From Nocardia sp. BMG111209 (GTDB taxonomy: Bacteria; Actinomycetota; Actinomycetes; Mycobacteriales; Mycobacteriaceae), in contig NZ_KB907307.1 of assembly GCF_000381925.1 (NCBI RefSeq), forward strand, positions 1,302,001 through 1,366,000: a stretch of DNA of 64,000 bases, read 5' to 3'. The number at the start of each line of letters is the position of its first letter. The first letter of the stretch is position 1. The notes beneath the pieces are model-generated. The model had not been told where the DNA came from and searched no databases. It saw only the letters and a program-made list of their open reading frames with translations. A program made the position numbers and the translations under genes. Shown in pieces: positions 26,619 to 35,724 of the stretch.

Positions 26619-27467
26619 ATGGACGATCTCGCGGGTTTCCTGCGGACCCGGCGTTCCCGGGTCGACCCGGCGGCCGCGGGTATCCCCACCGACAGCCGCC
26701 GGCGGGTCGAGGGGCTGCGCCGCGAAGAGGTCGCGCACCTGTCCGGTGTCAGTGTCGACTACTACATTCGCCTGGAGCAGGGCCGCGCGACCCAGCCCTC
26801 CGAGCAGGTCCTCGACGCGCTCGCCCGTGTCCTCGGTCTCGACGAGACCGAACGCGGGCACCTCTACCGGCTCGCCCGGCAGCGCCGCCGTCGCGCCAAG
26901 GTGCCGAGCGGGCGGGTTCGGCCGGAGCTGCTGCGCGTCCTCGATCTGGTCGTCGACGCGCCCGCGCTGATCATGGACCATCGCCTGGACGTGCTCGCCG
27001 GCAACCGCCTCGCCGGGCTGCTGTTCGGCCGGTCGATGCCGGGTTTGAACACCGCGCGGCACCTCTTCCTCGAGGATGCCGAACGCGGCCTGTACGCCGA
27101 CTGGGCACAGTGCACCCTCGACGTGGTCGGGCACCTACGTCTGGCCGCGGGCCGCTACCCCGAGGACCCGCGCCTCGCCTCGCTCATCGGCGAGCTGGCG
27201 ATGGGGAGCGAGCGTTTCCGCCGCCTCTGGGCCCGCGCGGACGTGCGCGCCCGCACCCACGGTCGCAAGGCGTACCGGCATCCGCTGGTCGGACTGCTGG
27301 AACTGCACCAGGAGAACTTCGCCCTACCCGATGAATCGGGCATGGAGCTGGTGGTGCTGTCCGCAGGCCGCGGCACCCCCGCCGAGGACGGACTGCGCCT
27401 GCTCGCGGGCCTGGGTGCGGACAGCGACGAGGCACATTCCACGATGAATGCCCCGGCCCGGGAGTAG
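26619..27467 (+). CDS. XRE-family regulator with MmyB-like ligand domain
   Basis: 282 residues. Residues 1-85 form an XRE HTH (FLRTRRSRVDPAAAG, GLRREEVAHLSGVSVDYYIRLEQGR). The rest matches the MmyB-like ligand domain (DHRLDVLAGNRLAGLLF, ENFALPDESGMELVVLSA). It likely represses the divergent quinone reductase. The 137-base gap between the two genes has no other gene. Third-position GC is strong. Confidence 0.88.
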   Translation: MDDLAGFLRTRRSRVDPAAAGIPTDSRRRVEGLRREEVAHLSGVSVDYYIRLEQGRATQPSEQVLDALARVLGLDETERGHLYRLARQRRRRAKVPSGRVRPELLRVLDLVVDAPALIMDHRLDVLAGNRLAGLLFGRSMPGLNTARHLFLEDAERGLYADWAQCTLDVVGHLRLAAGRYPEDPRLASLIGELAMGSERFRRLWARADVRARTHGRKAYRHPLVGLLELHQENFALPDESGMELVVLSAGRGTPAEDGLRLLAGLGADSDEAHSTMNAPARE

Positions 27468-27604
27468 CCCCGCGAACGGAGGCTTCGTCGGGAAGGTGAT
27501 CGGCGGGCGGGCCTGGGCCCGGTAGTTGTGAATGTTATTGGCCTGCAACAACTGTCACGGTCCGGCATGCCTACCTGCTCCCCTTCCGGCGAGCGGTGGC
27601 ATGT

Positions 27605-28477
27605 TCATGCCGCGTCGATGCGTCCGGTGAACTCGAGGATGATCTTCGCCAGTTCGTCGGGGGCCTGCATTGCGGCATAGTGGCCGACCCCGTCGAGGGA
27701 TGCCGAGCTGACCTCGGTCGCGGGTGCGGCCTGGGCCATGGTGGTGGCTGTGAAGGTGCGTCCGCCGGCGCCGACCGCGAGGACGGGTACGGTCAGGCCC
27801 GGTGCCTCGGCGAGCGCCTTGATCTCGGAGCCCTCGCGCAGCATCGATCGGTAGAGGCCGGTCGCTCCTCGCCAGCCGTCGGGTCGCGCGTAGGTGCGGG
27901 CGAATTCGTCGATGTCGGCATCCTCGCCCGTCGCCGCGAATGCGAACTGCCCCAAGAACTCTCGTTCACGCCCGGTCAGCAGCATCTCGGGAACGCCGGG
28001 TGTGGTGAGAACGCCGATGTACCAGGCGCCGCCGCGGGTGACATCGGCCAGTGCCTCCATGCCGAATCCGGGAAGTCCCGTCTCGATCGCGGTCAGGCTG
28101 AGTACGTCCGACGGGTGTTCGGTCGCCAGGCGGAACACGGTCGGGCCGCTGATGTCCTGCCCGGTCAGGTGGACCGGGCCGAGGCCGAGGTGTCCGATCA
28201 GTCGGTGCAGGTCCTCGGCCGAGGTGGCGCTGTCGTACTCGGCCGGTCCGTTGTCGGAGTCGCCGAAGCCGCGTAGGTCGACGGCGATGACGTGGTGGCG
28301 TTCCGCCAGCAGCGGGATGAGTTTGTGAAAGGCCCACCAGGTTTCGGGAAACCCGTGGACCAGCAGGATCGGTGTTCCGCCGGTTCCCGCCGCGACGTAG
28401 TGCAGCGTGGTTCCGTTGACCTCGACGAGGTGGTGGGTGATCTCCGGAAGTGTGGCGCCGGCTGGTGCGGTGGTCAT
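27605..28477 (-). CDS. Alpha/beta hydrolase, epoxide hydrolase-like
   Basis: 290 residues. HGFPETW (oxyanion region), nucleophile elbow GQDISG with an Asp nucleophile rather than Ser, a cap domain and a catalytic His in GVGHYAAM. An Asp nucleophile points to epoxide hydrolases or haloalkane dehalogenases. ATG 28477 has GGAGAGA upstream; the longer frame crosses the MarR gene and two operators and is not coding. The operators 14 bases upstream and the divergent MarR gene show how it is controlled. Confidence 0.87.
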   Translation of the reverse strand: MTTAPAGATLPEITHHLVEVNGTTLHYVAAGTGGTPILLVHGFPETWWAFHKLIPLLAERHHVIAVDLRGFGDSDNGPAEYDSATSAEDLHRLIGHLGLGPVHLTGQDISGPTVFRLATEHPSDVLSLTAIETGLPGFGMEALADVTRGGAWYIGVLTTPGVPEMLLTGREREFLGQFAFAATGEDADIDEFARTYARPDGWRGATGLYRSMLREGSEIKALAEAPGLTVPVLAVGAGGRTFTATTMAQAAPATEVSSASLDGVGHYAAMQAPDELAKIILEFTGRIDAA

Positions 28478-28490
28478 GGTCTCTCCTCGA

Positions 28491-28534
28491 TTCGACAACC
28501 TGATTGTCGAAATATTAGCCAACCTGGTTGTCGA
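28491..28534. promoter_or_regulatory. Two copies of a MarR operator between divergent genes
   Basis: Copy 1: TTCGACAA (28491-28498), spacer CCTGA, TTGTCGAA (28504-28511), a perfect 8-base dyad. Copy 2 starts at 28518: GCCAACCTGGTTGTCGA. It matches 15 of 17 bases of copy 1 and contains its own CAACC/GGTTG dyad. The two are 24 bases apart, so bound dimers would lie near the same face of the helix. They sit between the hydrolase and the MarR gene. Confidence 0.7.
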
Positions 28535-28561
28535 TGTCCAGGCATGGCATACGCTGCTGCC

Positions 28562-29032
28562 ATGTCTCGCTCCGGTGCCGATCTTGCGCTGCTCCTGCTG
28601 GGAGGGTTCCGTTCGCTGGTGGACGATGCGACCGAAGAGCTGGCTCGACGTGGTTACGACGATGTGCGTCCGGTGCACGACTTCGCCATGCGGGCTATTG
28701 CCGCGGGTGCCGACAATGCCTCCGAGCTCGGCCGCCGGCTGTCGGTCTCCAAGCAGGCGGCGGCGAAAACCATTGCGGTGCTTCAGGAACGCGGATATGT
28801 GGCGCGCGACGCCGACCCTCATGATGCCCGCCGCAAGCGCCTTCGGGTCACCGAACTCGGCTTCGATGTACTGCGTCAGGGCGAGGAGATCTTCGACGAG
28901 TTGCGCGACAGATGGAAGGAGCGGATCGGCGCTGTCGAACTCGGGAAGCTCGAGGCGCATCTGGTAGCGCTGGTCGGTGCCACGCCTGTACGGTTCGACA
29001 CCCCCGGGTGGTTGTCCCGAGACCTCGGCTGA
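28562..29032 (+). CDS. MarR-family transcriptional regulator
   Basis: About 156 residues. A winged HTH with [49 protein letters not shown] matches MarR. It is divergent from the epoxide hydrolase-like gene with two shared operators, so it probably represses that gene and itself. ATG 28562 is chosen as the conserved start; ATG 28544 in the same frame, without a ribosome-binding site, is possible. Confidence 0.85.
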   Translation: MSRSGADLALLLLGGFRSLVDDATEELARRGYDDVRPVHDFAMRAIAAGADNASELGRRLSVSKQAAAKTIAVLQERGYVARDADPHDARRKRLRVTELGFDVLRQGEEIFDELRDRWKERIGAVELGKLEAHLVALVGATPVRFDTPGWLSRDLG

Positions 29033-29106
29033 CCGGACGGTTCAGCTCCGGCCCGGCTGCATTGCTCCCGCTGAGCGATGCCACTCACGCACCGACATGC
29101 AGCCGC

Positions 29107-29715
29107 TCAGGGTCGGCAGATCAGGTCGACGGCGGCGTCGATGATGGCGTCGAGGGCGGCGGGCGGAGCGCCGGTGCGGGCGCGGACGGCGAGGGTGTGC
29201 AGTGTCGCGGTGGCGATCTCGGCGAGCGCGGCGGGCGGGTGGTCGGTGAGTTCGCCGTCCCGGGCCGCCCGTTCGAATCGTTCGGTGAACGCGCGGGTGA
29301 ATCCGGTGAACGTGGCCTCGGTGATCTCGCGCACCCGGGGATCGTGGCGTGCTTCGGTGATCGCGGTGCCGATCAGGAAGCAGCCGCGAGGAGCATCCTC
29401 GCCGGCCAGATAGAAGTCGCGCGCTCCACGGTAGAGCGTGTGCAGGGTGTCGCGCAGCGGGTGCGGATCGGCCAGGACCCGGTCCACGGACTCACCGGTG
29501 GAACGCGCGTACCGCTCGACCGTTGCGCGATAGAGCGCCTGCTTGTCGCCGAACGCGGCGTAGATACTCGGCCGGTTCATGCCCATGTCCGCGGCGAGAT
29601 CCTCGAGCGAGGTGGCGGCGTAGCCGGCCTGCCAGAAGCAGTCGCGTGCTGCCGCCAATGCGGCGTCGGGGTCGTAGGCGCGCGGTCGCCCGCGGCGCTT
29701 GGCCGGTGTGGTCAC
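29107..29715 (-). CDS. TetR-family transcriptional regulator
   Basis: 202 residues. RRGRPRAYDPDAALAAARDCFWQAGYAATSLEDLAADMGMNRPSIYAAFGDK is a typical TetR N-terminus (about residues 7-58). GTG 29715 is the start. The 29-base gap to the divergent alpha/beta hydrolase contains an AT-rich inverted repeat, which likely binds this protein and blocks both promoters. Confidence 0.87.
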   Translation of the reverse strand: MTTPAKRRGRPRAYDPDAALAAARDCFWQAGYAATSLEDLAADMGMNRPSIYAAFGDKQALYRATVERYARSTGESVDRVLADPHPLRDTLHTLYRGARDFYLAGEDAPRGCFLIGTAITEARHDPRVREITEATFTGFTRAFTERFERAARDGELTDHPPAALAEIATATLHTLAVRARTGAPPAALDAIIDAAVDLICRP

Positions 29716-29722
29716 GACCGTA

Positions 29723-29746
29723 ATTTTATACTATTCTGCATAAAAT
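29723..29746. promoter_or_regulatory. AT-rich inverted repeat between tetR and hydrolase
   Basis: ATTTTAT (29723-29729) and ATAAAAT (29740-29746) are perfect complements around a 10-base spacer. The right arm overlaps the ATG of the hydrolase (29745), so bound repressor would cover both the start codon and the tetR promoter. The hydrolase mRNA may be leaderless. Confidence 0.6.
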
Positions 29747-30683
29747 GATGGTGCATCGGATCGACGCCGGCGAGGGTGAGCCCGTCCTGTTGTTGCACGG
29801 CTACCCGCAGAGCGCGTCCTGCTGGCGGCATCAGATACCGGCGCTGGCCGCCGGGCATCGGGTGGTTGCCGTCGACTGGCCGGGTTTCGGCCGGTCCGCG
29901 CCGCCGTCGACGCCCCCCGACTACGACAACGAGGTCGAACGGATCGACGAGATCGCAGACATGTCGGGGTTCGACCGGTTCACCCTGATCGCCCACGACT
30001 ACGGCGGATTGCTCGCCCTCGGCTACACCCAGCGCCATCCGGGGCGAGTATTGCGGCTGGCGCTGCTGAACACCCGTGGGCACGCGAACTTCCGGCCGTG
30101 GTTCCAGCGCTTCTCACTCGCCCAACGAGCGCTGGTGACCCGCTGCCCCGCCCTGGTGCGCCGGATACCGCTCCGCCGAGTCCACGAGCGCGGCCTGCGA
30201 CCGTTCCGGGAACTCGGATGTTTCGACGCCACACTGGAATCGGAATATCTCGGCTGGATGGACACCCCGCAGGGCCGGGACACGTTCATCGAATTCTTCG
30301 CCCACTACCGCGTCCCCGCGATCCCCGGCCTCGCCGAGGGCCTGGCCCGAATCGCCTGCCCCACCGCGATCATCTGGGGCGATCGCGACCGCTACATCCC
30401 CTCCGCCACCGCCGTGGAACTGGCCGACCGGATCCCCGCCGCCACACTGACCCGGCTGCGCGGCGGTGACCACTACATCATGGAGGAACGCCCCGCCGAG
30501 GTGACCGCGGCCCTGCTCGAACTGCTCGGGCGTCCGGTCGTCATCGCCGAGTCCGAAACCACTCTCGAACAACCCGCGTCGACAACCGCCGATTCGTCTG
30601 CCGCGCAGCGACTTACGGATCCGGAAGCTCTCGGATCGGAGGGAACGGTGATCACCGATCCCGGGTCGATGCGGGAAAGGTGA
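29745..30683 (+). CDS. Alpha/beta hydrolase (haloacid dehalogenase/epoxide hydrolase-like)
   Basis: 312 residues. HGYPQSASCW (oxyanion), VDWPGFGRS, nucleophile elbow AHDYGG with Asp, and catalytic GGDHYIM. The set resembles fluoroacetate or haloacetate dehalogenases and epoxide hydrolases. The last 40 residues are a low-complexity tail beyond the fold. Start ATG 29745 or 29748; no ribosome-binding site is visible, so translation may be leaderless. Divergent TetR control is likely through the inverted repeat. Confidence 0.83.
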   Translation: MMVHRIDAGEGEPVLLLHGYPQSASCWRHQIPALAAGHRVVAVDWPGFGRSAPPSTPPDYDNEVERIDEIADMSGFDRFTLIAHDYGGLLALGYTQRHPGRVLRLALLNTRGHANFRPWFQRFSLAQRALVTRCPALVRRIPLRRVHERGLRPFRELGCFDATLESEYLGWMDTPQGRDTFIEFFAHYRVPAIPGLAEGLARIACPTAIIWGDRDRYIPSATAVELADRIPAATLTRLRGGDHYIMEERPAEVTAALLELLGRPVVIAESETTLEQPASTTADSSAAQRLTDPEALGSEGTVITDPGSMRER

Positions 30684-30778
30684 CGGTCCAGCCTTCCGGT
30701 GGCGGGCTCCCGGCATCGGGCAGCCGTTGGGCGAAGCTCCAGAACCGCCCGTGAGTCAGGGTGCTCGTCGTACTCGGT

Positions 30779-31480
30779 TCAGTAGCCGATGGTGAAGCGG
30801 CGCTGGATGAAACGGGGGATCTCGATCTCGTCGAGGAGTGCCACGGCGGCGTCGTCGTAGGAGATTCGGCTCCGGCCGTCGGCGTCGACCACGGGCTGGT
30901 CGGTGCCGACCCGGTAGCGGCCGGTGCGTTCGCCGGGGCCGATCTGCTCGGCGGGGCTCAGGTAGGTCCAGAGCCGGTTCGAGGTGCGCAGTACGTCGAG
31001 GCCGTCGCGGGCGCCGCGCACCGCGGCCGCGTATTCCTTCGGCAGGCCGATACTTTCGAGCAGTGGGTGCAGGCGGTCGTCGTTGTCGGCGAGGACCCGG
31101 CCCGGTTCGTATTCCAGGCTGCCGGCGCCGCCGATCACGATCAGCCGGGTGCGCGGATGGGTGTGCAGGGCTTGCAGCAGCGAGTTGCCTACGGTGACAT
31201 GGGTTCCGGGGTCCGCGATCGACTTAGCGACCGTGTCCGCGAAATCTCTTGCCGCACTGCCGGGTTGATAGCCGCTGATCAGTACGTCCAGCCCGGGGAG
31301 TTGTGCCGCGACGGCCGCACTGTCGAAGATGTCGAGTTCGGCCCAGGTGAGGCGGGGATGGGTGGCAGTGACGCGGGCGAGGTCGCGGGTGAACGCCGTG
31401 ACCTGGTGGCCGCGCGACAGTGCCTCGGTGACGACCTTCTGGCCGATGTTGCCGGTGGCGCCGATGATGCCGATGAACAT
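30779..31480 (-). CDS. NAD(P)-binding (NmrA/SDR-like) oxidoreductase
   Basis: 233 residues. GATGNIGQKVV is an extended/atypical SDR nucleotide motif; the YxxxK dyad is replaced by a KEYAAAVR-like stretch, as in NmrA-like and YwnB-type proteins, which sense redox state or reduce flavin-type substrates. ATG 31480 has GAGGA 6 bases upstream. It is divergent from the GlxA-type regulator at 31611. Confidence 0.82.
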   Translation of the reverse strand: MFIGIIGATGNIGQKVVTEALSRGHQVTAFTRDLARVTATHPRLTWAELDIFDSAAVAAQLPGLDVLISGYQPGSAARDFADTVAKSIADPGTHVTVGNSLLQALHTHPRTRLIVIGGAGSLEYEPGRVLADNDDRLHPLLESIGLPKEYAAAVRGARDGLDVLRTSNRLWTYLSPAEQIGPGERTGRYRVGTDQPVVDADGRSRISYDDAAVALLDEIEIPRFIQRRFTIGY

Positions 31481-31610
31481 TGTTGTCCTCGTCGGGTTGT
31501 GGGCTGATGTCGGGCCGGGCGCCATGGTCGCGCCGACCCGTCTCCTACCTTCTGCCTCGCCGGATCCGTAGGATAGTGGCCCGAATGCCAGATATCCGGA
31601 GGTTCAGGCC

Positions 31611-32579
31611 ATGCATCGAGTGACCGTCATCGCCGTTCCGCCGGCCACGACCTTCGATCTGTCGATTCCGGAGTTGGTGCTCGGTGCGACGGTGGTCGAC
31701 GGCCGCAGCGGCTACGACGTGCGCATGTGCACGGCATGTCCCGGGCCGGTCGCCGTGAACGGGGAGCTGGAGGTCTCCGTCTCGCAGGGATTGGCGGCCG
31801 CCGACGATGCCGACACGATCGTGGTCACCGGCACGGGCGCGCGGGACGATATCGATCCGCGGGTGCTCGAGGTGCTGCGCCGGGGCGCGGCGGCGGGGAC
31901 CCGGATCGCGTCGATCTGCACCGGCGCGTTCGTGCTGGCCGCGGCCGGGCTGCTCGACGGACGTCGTGCGACCACCTACTGGGCGCAGTCCGAGGAGTTC
32001 GCTCGCCGGTTTCCCGCGGTGGAGTTGCGGCCCGGGGTGCTGTTCGTCGAGGACGGGAATGTGCTGACCTCCGCCGGGCTGTCCGCCGGTATCGATCTGT
32101 GCCTGCATCTGGTGCGCAGCGATTACGGTGCCGCGGTGGCCAATTCGGTGGCCCGGCTGATGGTGGCGGCACCCGTGCGGCCCGGCGGGCAGGCACAGTT
32201 CATCGAGGCGCCGTTACCACCCGAGACCGGCACCTCGCTGGCGGCGACCCGCGCCTGGGCGCTCGGCCGATTGCACGAGCCGCTCACCCGTACCTCCCTC
32301 GCCGGCCATGCCCGGACCAGCGTCCGGACACTGACCCGCCGCTTCCATGCCGAGACCGGGCTCAGCCCGCTGCAATGGTTGCTGCATCAGCGCATCATCC
32401 GCGCGCGGGAGCTGCTCGAGACCACCGATCTGCCGATGGACCGGGTCGCCCACCTCAGTGGCCTGGCGACCACCGACTCACTGCGCCAGCACATTTCGCG
32501 GCGGACCGGACTGACCCCCAGCGCCTACCGGGCAGCGTTCACCCAGAACCGGGCCGCAGTGTTGTCCGAGGTGCGCTGA
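31611..32579 (+). CDS. GlxA-family transcriptional regulator (DJ-1/PfpI plus AraC HTH)
   Basis: 322 residues. Residues 1-180 form a class I amidotransferase-like DJ-1/PfpI domain with ICTGAFVLAAAGLLDG at the nucleophile elbow. The C-terminal 100 residues form an AraC double HTH (ARTSVRTLTRRFHAETGLSPLQWL). It likely controls the divergent NmrA-like gene. ATG 31611 follows GGAGG. It ends 40 bases before the convergent Rieske operon. Confidence 0.88.
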   Translation: MHRVTVIAVPPATTFDLSIPELVLGATVVDGRSGYDVRMCTACPGPVAVNGELEVSVSQGLAAADDADTIVVTGTGARDDIDPRVLEVLRRGAAAGTRIASICTGAFVLAAAGLLDGRRATTYWAQSEEFARRFPAVELRPGVLFVEDGNVLTSAGLSAGIDLCLHLVRSDYGAAVANSVARLMVAAPVRPGGQAQFIEAPLPPETGTSLAATRAWALGRLHEPLTRTSLAGHARTSVRTLTRRFHAETGLSPLQWLLHQRIIRARELLETTDLPMDRVAHLSGLATTDSLRQHISRRTGLTPSAYRAAFTQNRAAVLSEVR

Positions 32580-32619
32580 ATCGAACGACCGCGTCCGCTC
32601 CGCCGTCGGTGCAGAAGGT

Positions 32620-33789
32620 TCACCGCGTGGTGGTCGGGTCCGCGAGTCGCCGGGCGACCAGGTGCTGGAACAGTGCCGTCACCTGGTCCCAGTGGGGTAC
32701 CAGGGCGATGGTGTCCGCGGCGGGTGAGCGGCGGCCGGTCTGGAGTTTCGTGAGGATCGGGAGATCCTGTTCGTTGATGTGGAACAGATTGTCGCACAGT
32801 TGTTTCCGGGTGCCGGCGAATTCCGGTGTGGCCGCGGCGCGGTCGACGAAGACCGCCAGGTGTTCGACGGTGCGCGTGGGTGAGACGGCGTGGAATCCGA
32901 TCACCTGCAGCCAGTCGGCTTCCAGGATCAGCAACGTGTTCGGGAAGAGGCAGAACAGGTCCTGGCCGCGCGTTCGCTCCGGCGGAAAACCCGGGAATTG
33001 CGGTAGCGGCCGATCGGTCTTCTCGGCCTTCCCGACGGCTCCGGAGGGATACTCCGCGCCGATGACGGTCTCGCCGAGTGCCAGATCGTCGACGTCCAGT
33101 GCGGCGGCCAGGGGCCCGACCTGGGGATGGACGAACGGCAGGTGATAGAAGTCGAGGAAGTTCTCCACGACCAGTTTCCAGTTCGCGTCGATGTCGAAGC
33201 GGCGTTCGCCCGCGAGGTGCAGGCGGGTGAAGTCGACGGAGTCCCATCGGCGCAGCAGGGGGCCGAGGTCGTCCTCGAACGAGTCGGCGCGGCTGCCGTC
33301 CGGATCGACGAACACCATGCCCGCCCAGCATCGCGACGGCACCTCGATCAGACCGAGCCGGCGGCGATCCTCCTCGCCGATGCCGCCGTCGCGCCGCCGC
33401 CGGTACAGCGGCGCGGTCGCCAGCGAACCGTCGAGATGATATGTCCAGCAATGGTATTCGCAGCGCAGGCGGGTGTTGCGCGTCGTGGGTTCGTGCACGA
33501 GTGCCATGCCGCGATGGCGGCAGGCGTTGTGGAACACCCTGATCCGGTCGTCGTGGTCGCGGATCAGCAGCAGCGGCGGGCCGCCGACTTCGGCGGGATG
33601 GACCGTGCCGGGTTCGGTCAGCCAGTGTTCGAATCCGGCCCACACCCAGCCTCTTCCGAAGATGCGGCGTTGTTCGACGGCGAAGATGTCGGGGCCGGTG
33701 TAGTGCGCACCGCTGAGGATCGCGGTACCGGTCGGATGGTCCGGCAGTGGGCCGGGCAGGACGACGGTGGTCCGGGGCTCGGTGGTCAC
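32620..33789 (-). CDS. Rieske non-heme iron oxygenase, alpha subunit
   Basis: 389 residues. Rieske cluster CRH (C90, H92) and CEYH (C110, H113); mononuclear iron region NFLDFYHLPFVHP. It hydroxylates or N/O-demethylates a small molecule, with electrons from a reductase that is not encoded here. GTG 33789 is the start, 7 bases after the previous stop, so it is the eighth gene of the operon from 40945. No beta subunit is present, so it belongs to the alpha-only Rieske group that includes demethylases. Confidence 0.9.
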   Translation of the reverse strand: MTTEPRTTVVLPGPLPDHPTGTAILSGAHYTGPDIFAVEQRRIFGRGWVWAGFEHWLTEPGTVHPAEVGGPPLLLIRDHDDRIRVFHNACRHRGMALVHEPTTRNTRLRCEYHCWTYHLDGSLATAPLYRRRRDGGIGEEDRRRLGLIEVPSRCWAGMVFVDPDGSRADSFEDDLGPLLRRWDSVDFTRLHLAGERRFDIDANWKLVVENFLDFYHLPFVHPQVGPLAAALDVDDLALGETVIGAEYPSGAVGKAEKTDRPLPQFPGFPPERTRGQDLFCLFPNTLLILEADWLQVIGFHAVSPTRTVEHLAVFVDRAAATPEFAGTRKQLCDNLFHINEQDLPILTKLQTGRRSPAADTIALVPHWDQVTALFQHLVARRLADPTTTR

Positions 33790-33796
33790 GACCGGC

Positions 33797-34672
33797 CTAC
33801 TCCTGGTCGATCATCGGCCGATATCCGGCGGTTGCGATCTGGTCCCGCACGTGGGCGGCGATCTCGTGCAGGGGGGCCAGCCAGATCTCGTCGTCGTCGC
33901 GCAGCTCGCGCACCAGGTCGGCGATGGCGGCCAGTCGCGACGGGCGGCCGCTCAGGAACGGGTGCCACACGCCGATCCACAGTCCGCCGACCTGTTTCGC
34001 GGCGGCGATCTCGGCGCGGTACACCGCCATCGCGGCGGCCGGGGATGCGATCGGCATGTGGTAGGCGAATTCGAAACTCTGCGCGTACTGCGGCCAGTCG
34101 TCGTTGGTCCAGTCGACGGGCAGTTCGAGCAGGGTGGCGTCGCCGGACCGGATCAGGTAGGGCAGGTGATGTCCCATCAAGGTGGAGTCGTATCGGATTC
34201 CTTGTGCCAGAAGAAGTTTCGTGGTGTGCGTGCTGTAGCCGTAGTTCGGGCCGCGCCAGCCCTGCGACGTGCGCCCGAGGACGCTGCCGAGCACGGCGCA
34301 GGCGCGTTCGATGTCCTCGGCCTCTTCGCCGGGGGTCAGATCGTGCGCCGCGATGTGCCGGTAGCCGTGCAGCGCCACTTCGTGACCGGCGGTCACGATG
34401 GCCTCGGCCAGCCACGGATACCGTTCGACGACCCAGCCCGGGACGAAGAAGGTCTGGCGCACCCCGAGCCGGTGGTACATCTCGAGGATCGCGGGCACCG
34501 CGACGCGGTCGTAGCCTGCCTGCGACAGTGCCGACCGGTGTGCTGTCGCTTTCGGAACATTGTGCAGCAGTGCGCTTTCGGCGTCCACGTCGAAGGTCAC
34601 CGCGGCCGCCGCGCGGGCCCGGCCCGGCCACGAGATCGCCGCCGCCGGGCCGGTCGGGATCGGGCTCACCAT
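33797..34672 (-). CDS. NodB-fold (polysaccharide deacetylase family) hydrolase
   Basis: 291 residues. TFDVDAES (metal-binding Asp pair), HGYRHI (HxxxH), WRGPNYGYS and LPVDWTNDDW are typical of the soluble cytoplasmic subgroup that includes PuuE-type allantoinase, not exported chitin deacetylases. It has no signal peptide. It would hydrolyse a C-N bond of an amide or cyclic ureide. ATG 34672 overlaps the stop of the upstream gene by 7 bases, which implies coupling. Confidence 0.82.
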   Translation of the reverse strand: MVSPIPTGPAAAISWPGRARAAAAVTFDVDAESALLHNVPKATAHRSALSQAGYDRVAVPAILEMYHRLGVRQTFFVPGWVVERYPWLAEAIVTAGHEVALHGYRHIAAHDLTPGEEAEDIERACAVLGSVLGRTSQGWRGPNYGYSTHTTKLLLAQGIRYDSTLMGHHLPYLIRSGDATLLELPVDWTNDDWPQYAQSFEFAYHMPIASPAAAMAVYRAEIAAAKQVGGLWIGVWHPFLSGRPSRLAAIADLVRELRDDDEIWLAPLHEIAAHVRDQIATAGYRPMIDQE

Positions 34673-35724
34673 ACGACGAACTCCGGTTCGGAGGCCCACC
34701 AGGAGGCCGCGGTGAGCATGTCCAGTTCGTGCCGGTCGAGGGTCAGCGTGGCGGCGGGTGCCGCGTCCTCGAGTTCGCCGATCGCCTGGGGCCCGATGAT
34801 GGTGGCGGTCACGCCGGGTTGGGCCAGGGTCCAGGCGAGTGCGACCGCCGAGCGGGTGGTGCCGTGTGTGGCCGCGATCGCGGTGATGCGGTCCAGCAAC
34901 TCCCAGCCCGCCGGGGTGCGATACCGGCTCAGCTGCCGTTCCCGGGCGTCCGATCCGGCCGTGTCGTCCGGTGTCGCGGCGCCGGCGAGGAATCCGCTGG
35001 CCAGTGACGAGTACGTCATGATGCCGAGGTCGTGCCGCAGTGTCAGGGCCTGCAGGGTCGTCTCGTACTCGGCCCGATTGAGCAGGTTGTAGCGGGGCTG
35101 TTCGGCGGCGACGGACGGCAGTCCGGCGTCGGCCGCGGCCAGCTGCAGCATCGGGGACAAGCGGTCGCCGTTGCCGGCGAAATCGCAGAAGTTCGACGTC
35201 CCGAGGAATCGGACCTTGCCCGCGGCGATGAGATCGGCTGCCACACTCAGGAATTCGACGAGGTCGTCGCCGGGTTCGGGCCAGTGCGCCCACAGGATGT
35301 CGAGGGTGTCGGTGCGCAACCGGCGCAGGCTGTCCTCGACCGCGCGGGTCACGTGCGCGCGGCCCAGGCCCTCGCCGTCGGGGCCGTCCCACATCCGGGC
35401 GCGGACCTTGGTATCGAGCACGAACTCGTCACGGCAGGAACGGGTTTCGAGCCAGCGGCCGATGATCTCCTCGCTCGTCCCGACGTGTGCCCGGTTGTGC
35501 CGGAACGATTCGACCGATTGGTCGCCGCCGTACATGTCGGCGGTGTCGACGACGTTGCCGCCGAGTTCCCGGTAACGGTCCAGGACCCGCATCGACTCGA
35601 CGCTCGACAGGGTCCAGCCGAACTGCATCGTGCCGAGCACGATCGGGCAGACCGCCAGGCCGGTGGCGCCGAACCGGCGCCGGGAGGTCAGCGGGGAGGC
35701 ACCGTGGTCGCGCTGATCAGACAC
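34666..35724 (-). CDS. Aldo/keto reductase
   Basis: 352 residues. FGATGLAVCPIVLGTMQFG at the N-terminus, NVVDTADMYG with catalytic Asp and Tyr, KVRARMW with Lys, GTSNF, and LAWTLAQPGVTATIIGP near the C-terminus. NADPH-linked reduction of an aldehyde or ketone. GTG 35724 overlaps the stop of the SDR by 8 bases. It is sixth in the operon. Confidence 0.87.
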   Translation of the reverse strand: MSDQRDHGASPLTSRRRFGATGLAVCPIVLGTMQFGWTLSSVESMRVLDRYRELGGNVVDTADMYGGDQSVESFRHNRAHVGTSEEIIGRWLETRSCRDEFVLDTKVRARMWDGPDGEGLGRAHVTRAVEDSLRRLRTDTLDILWAHWPEPGDDLVEFLSVAADLIAAGKVRFLGTSNFCDFAGNGDRLSPMLQLAAADAGLPSVAAEQPRYNLLNRAEYETTLQALTLRHDLGIMTYSSLASGFLAGAATPDDTAGSDARERQLSRYRTPAGWELLDRITAIAATHGTTRSAVALAWTLAQPGVTATIIGPQAIGELEDAAPAATLTLDRHELDMLTAASWWASEPEFVVW

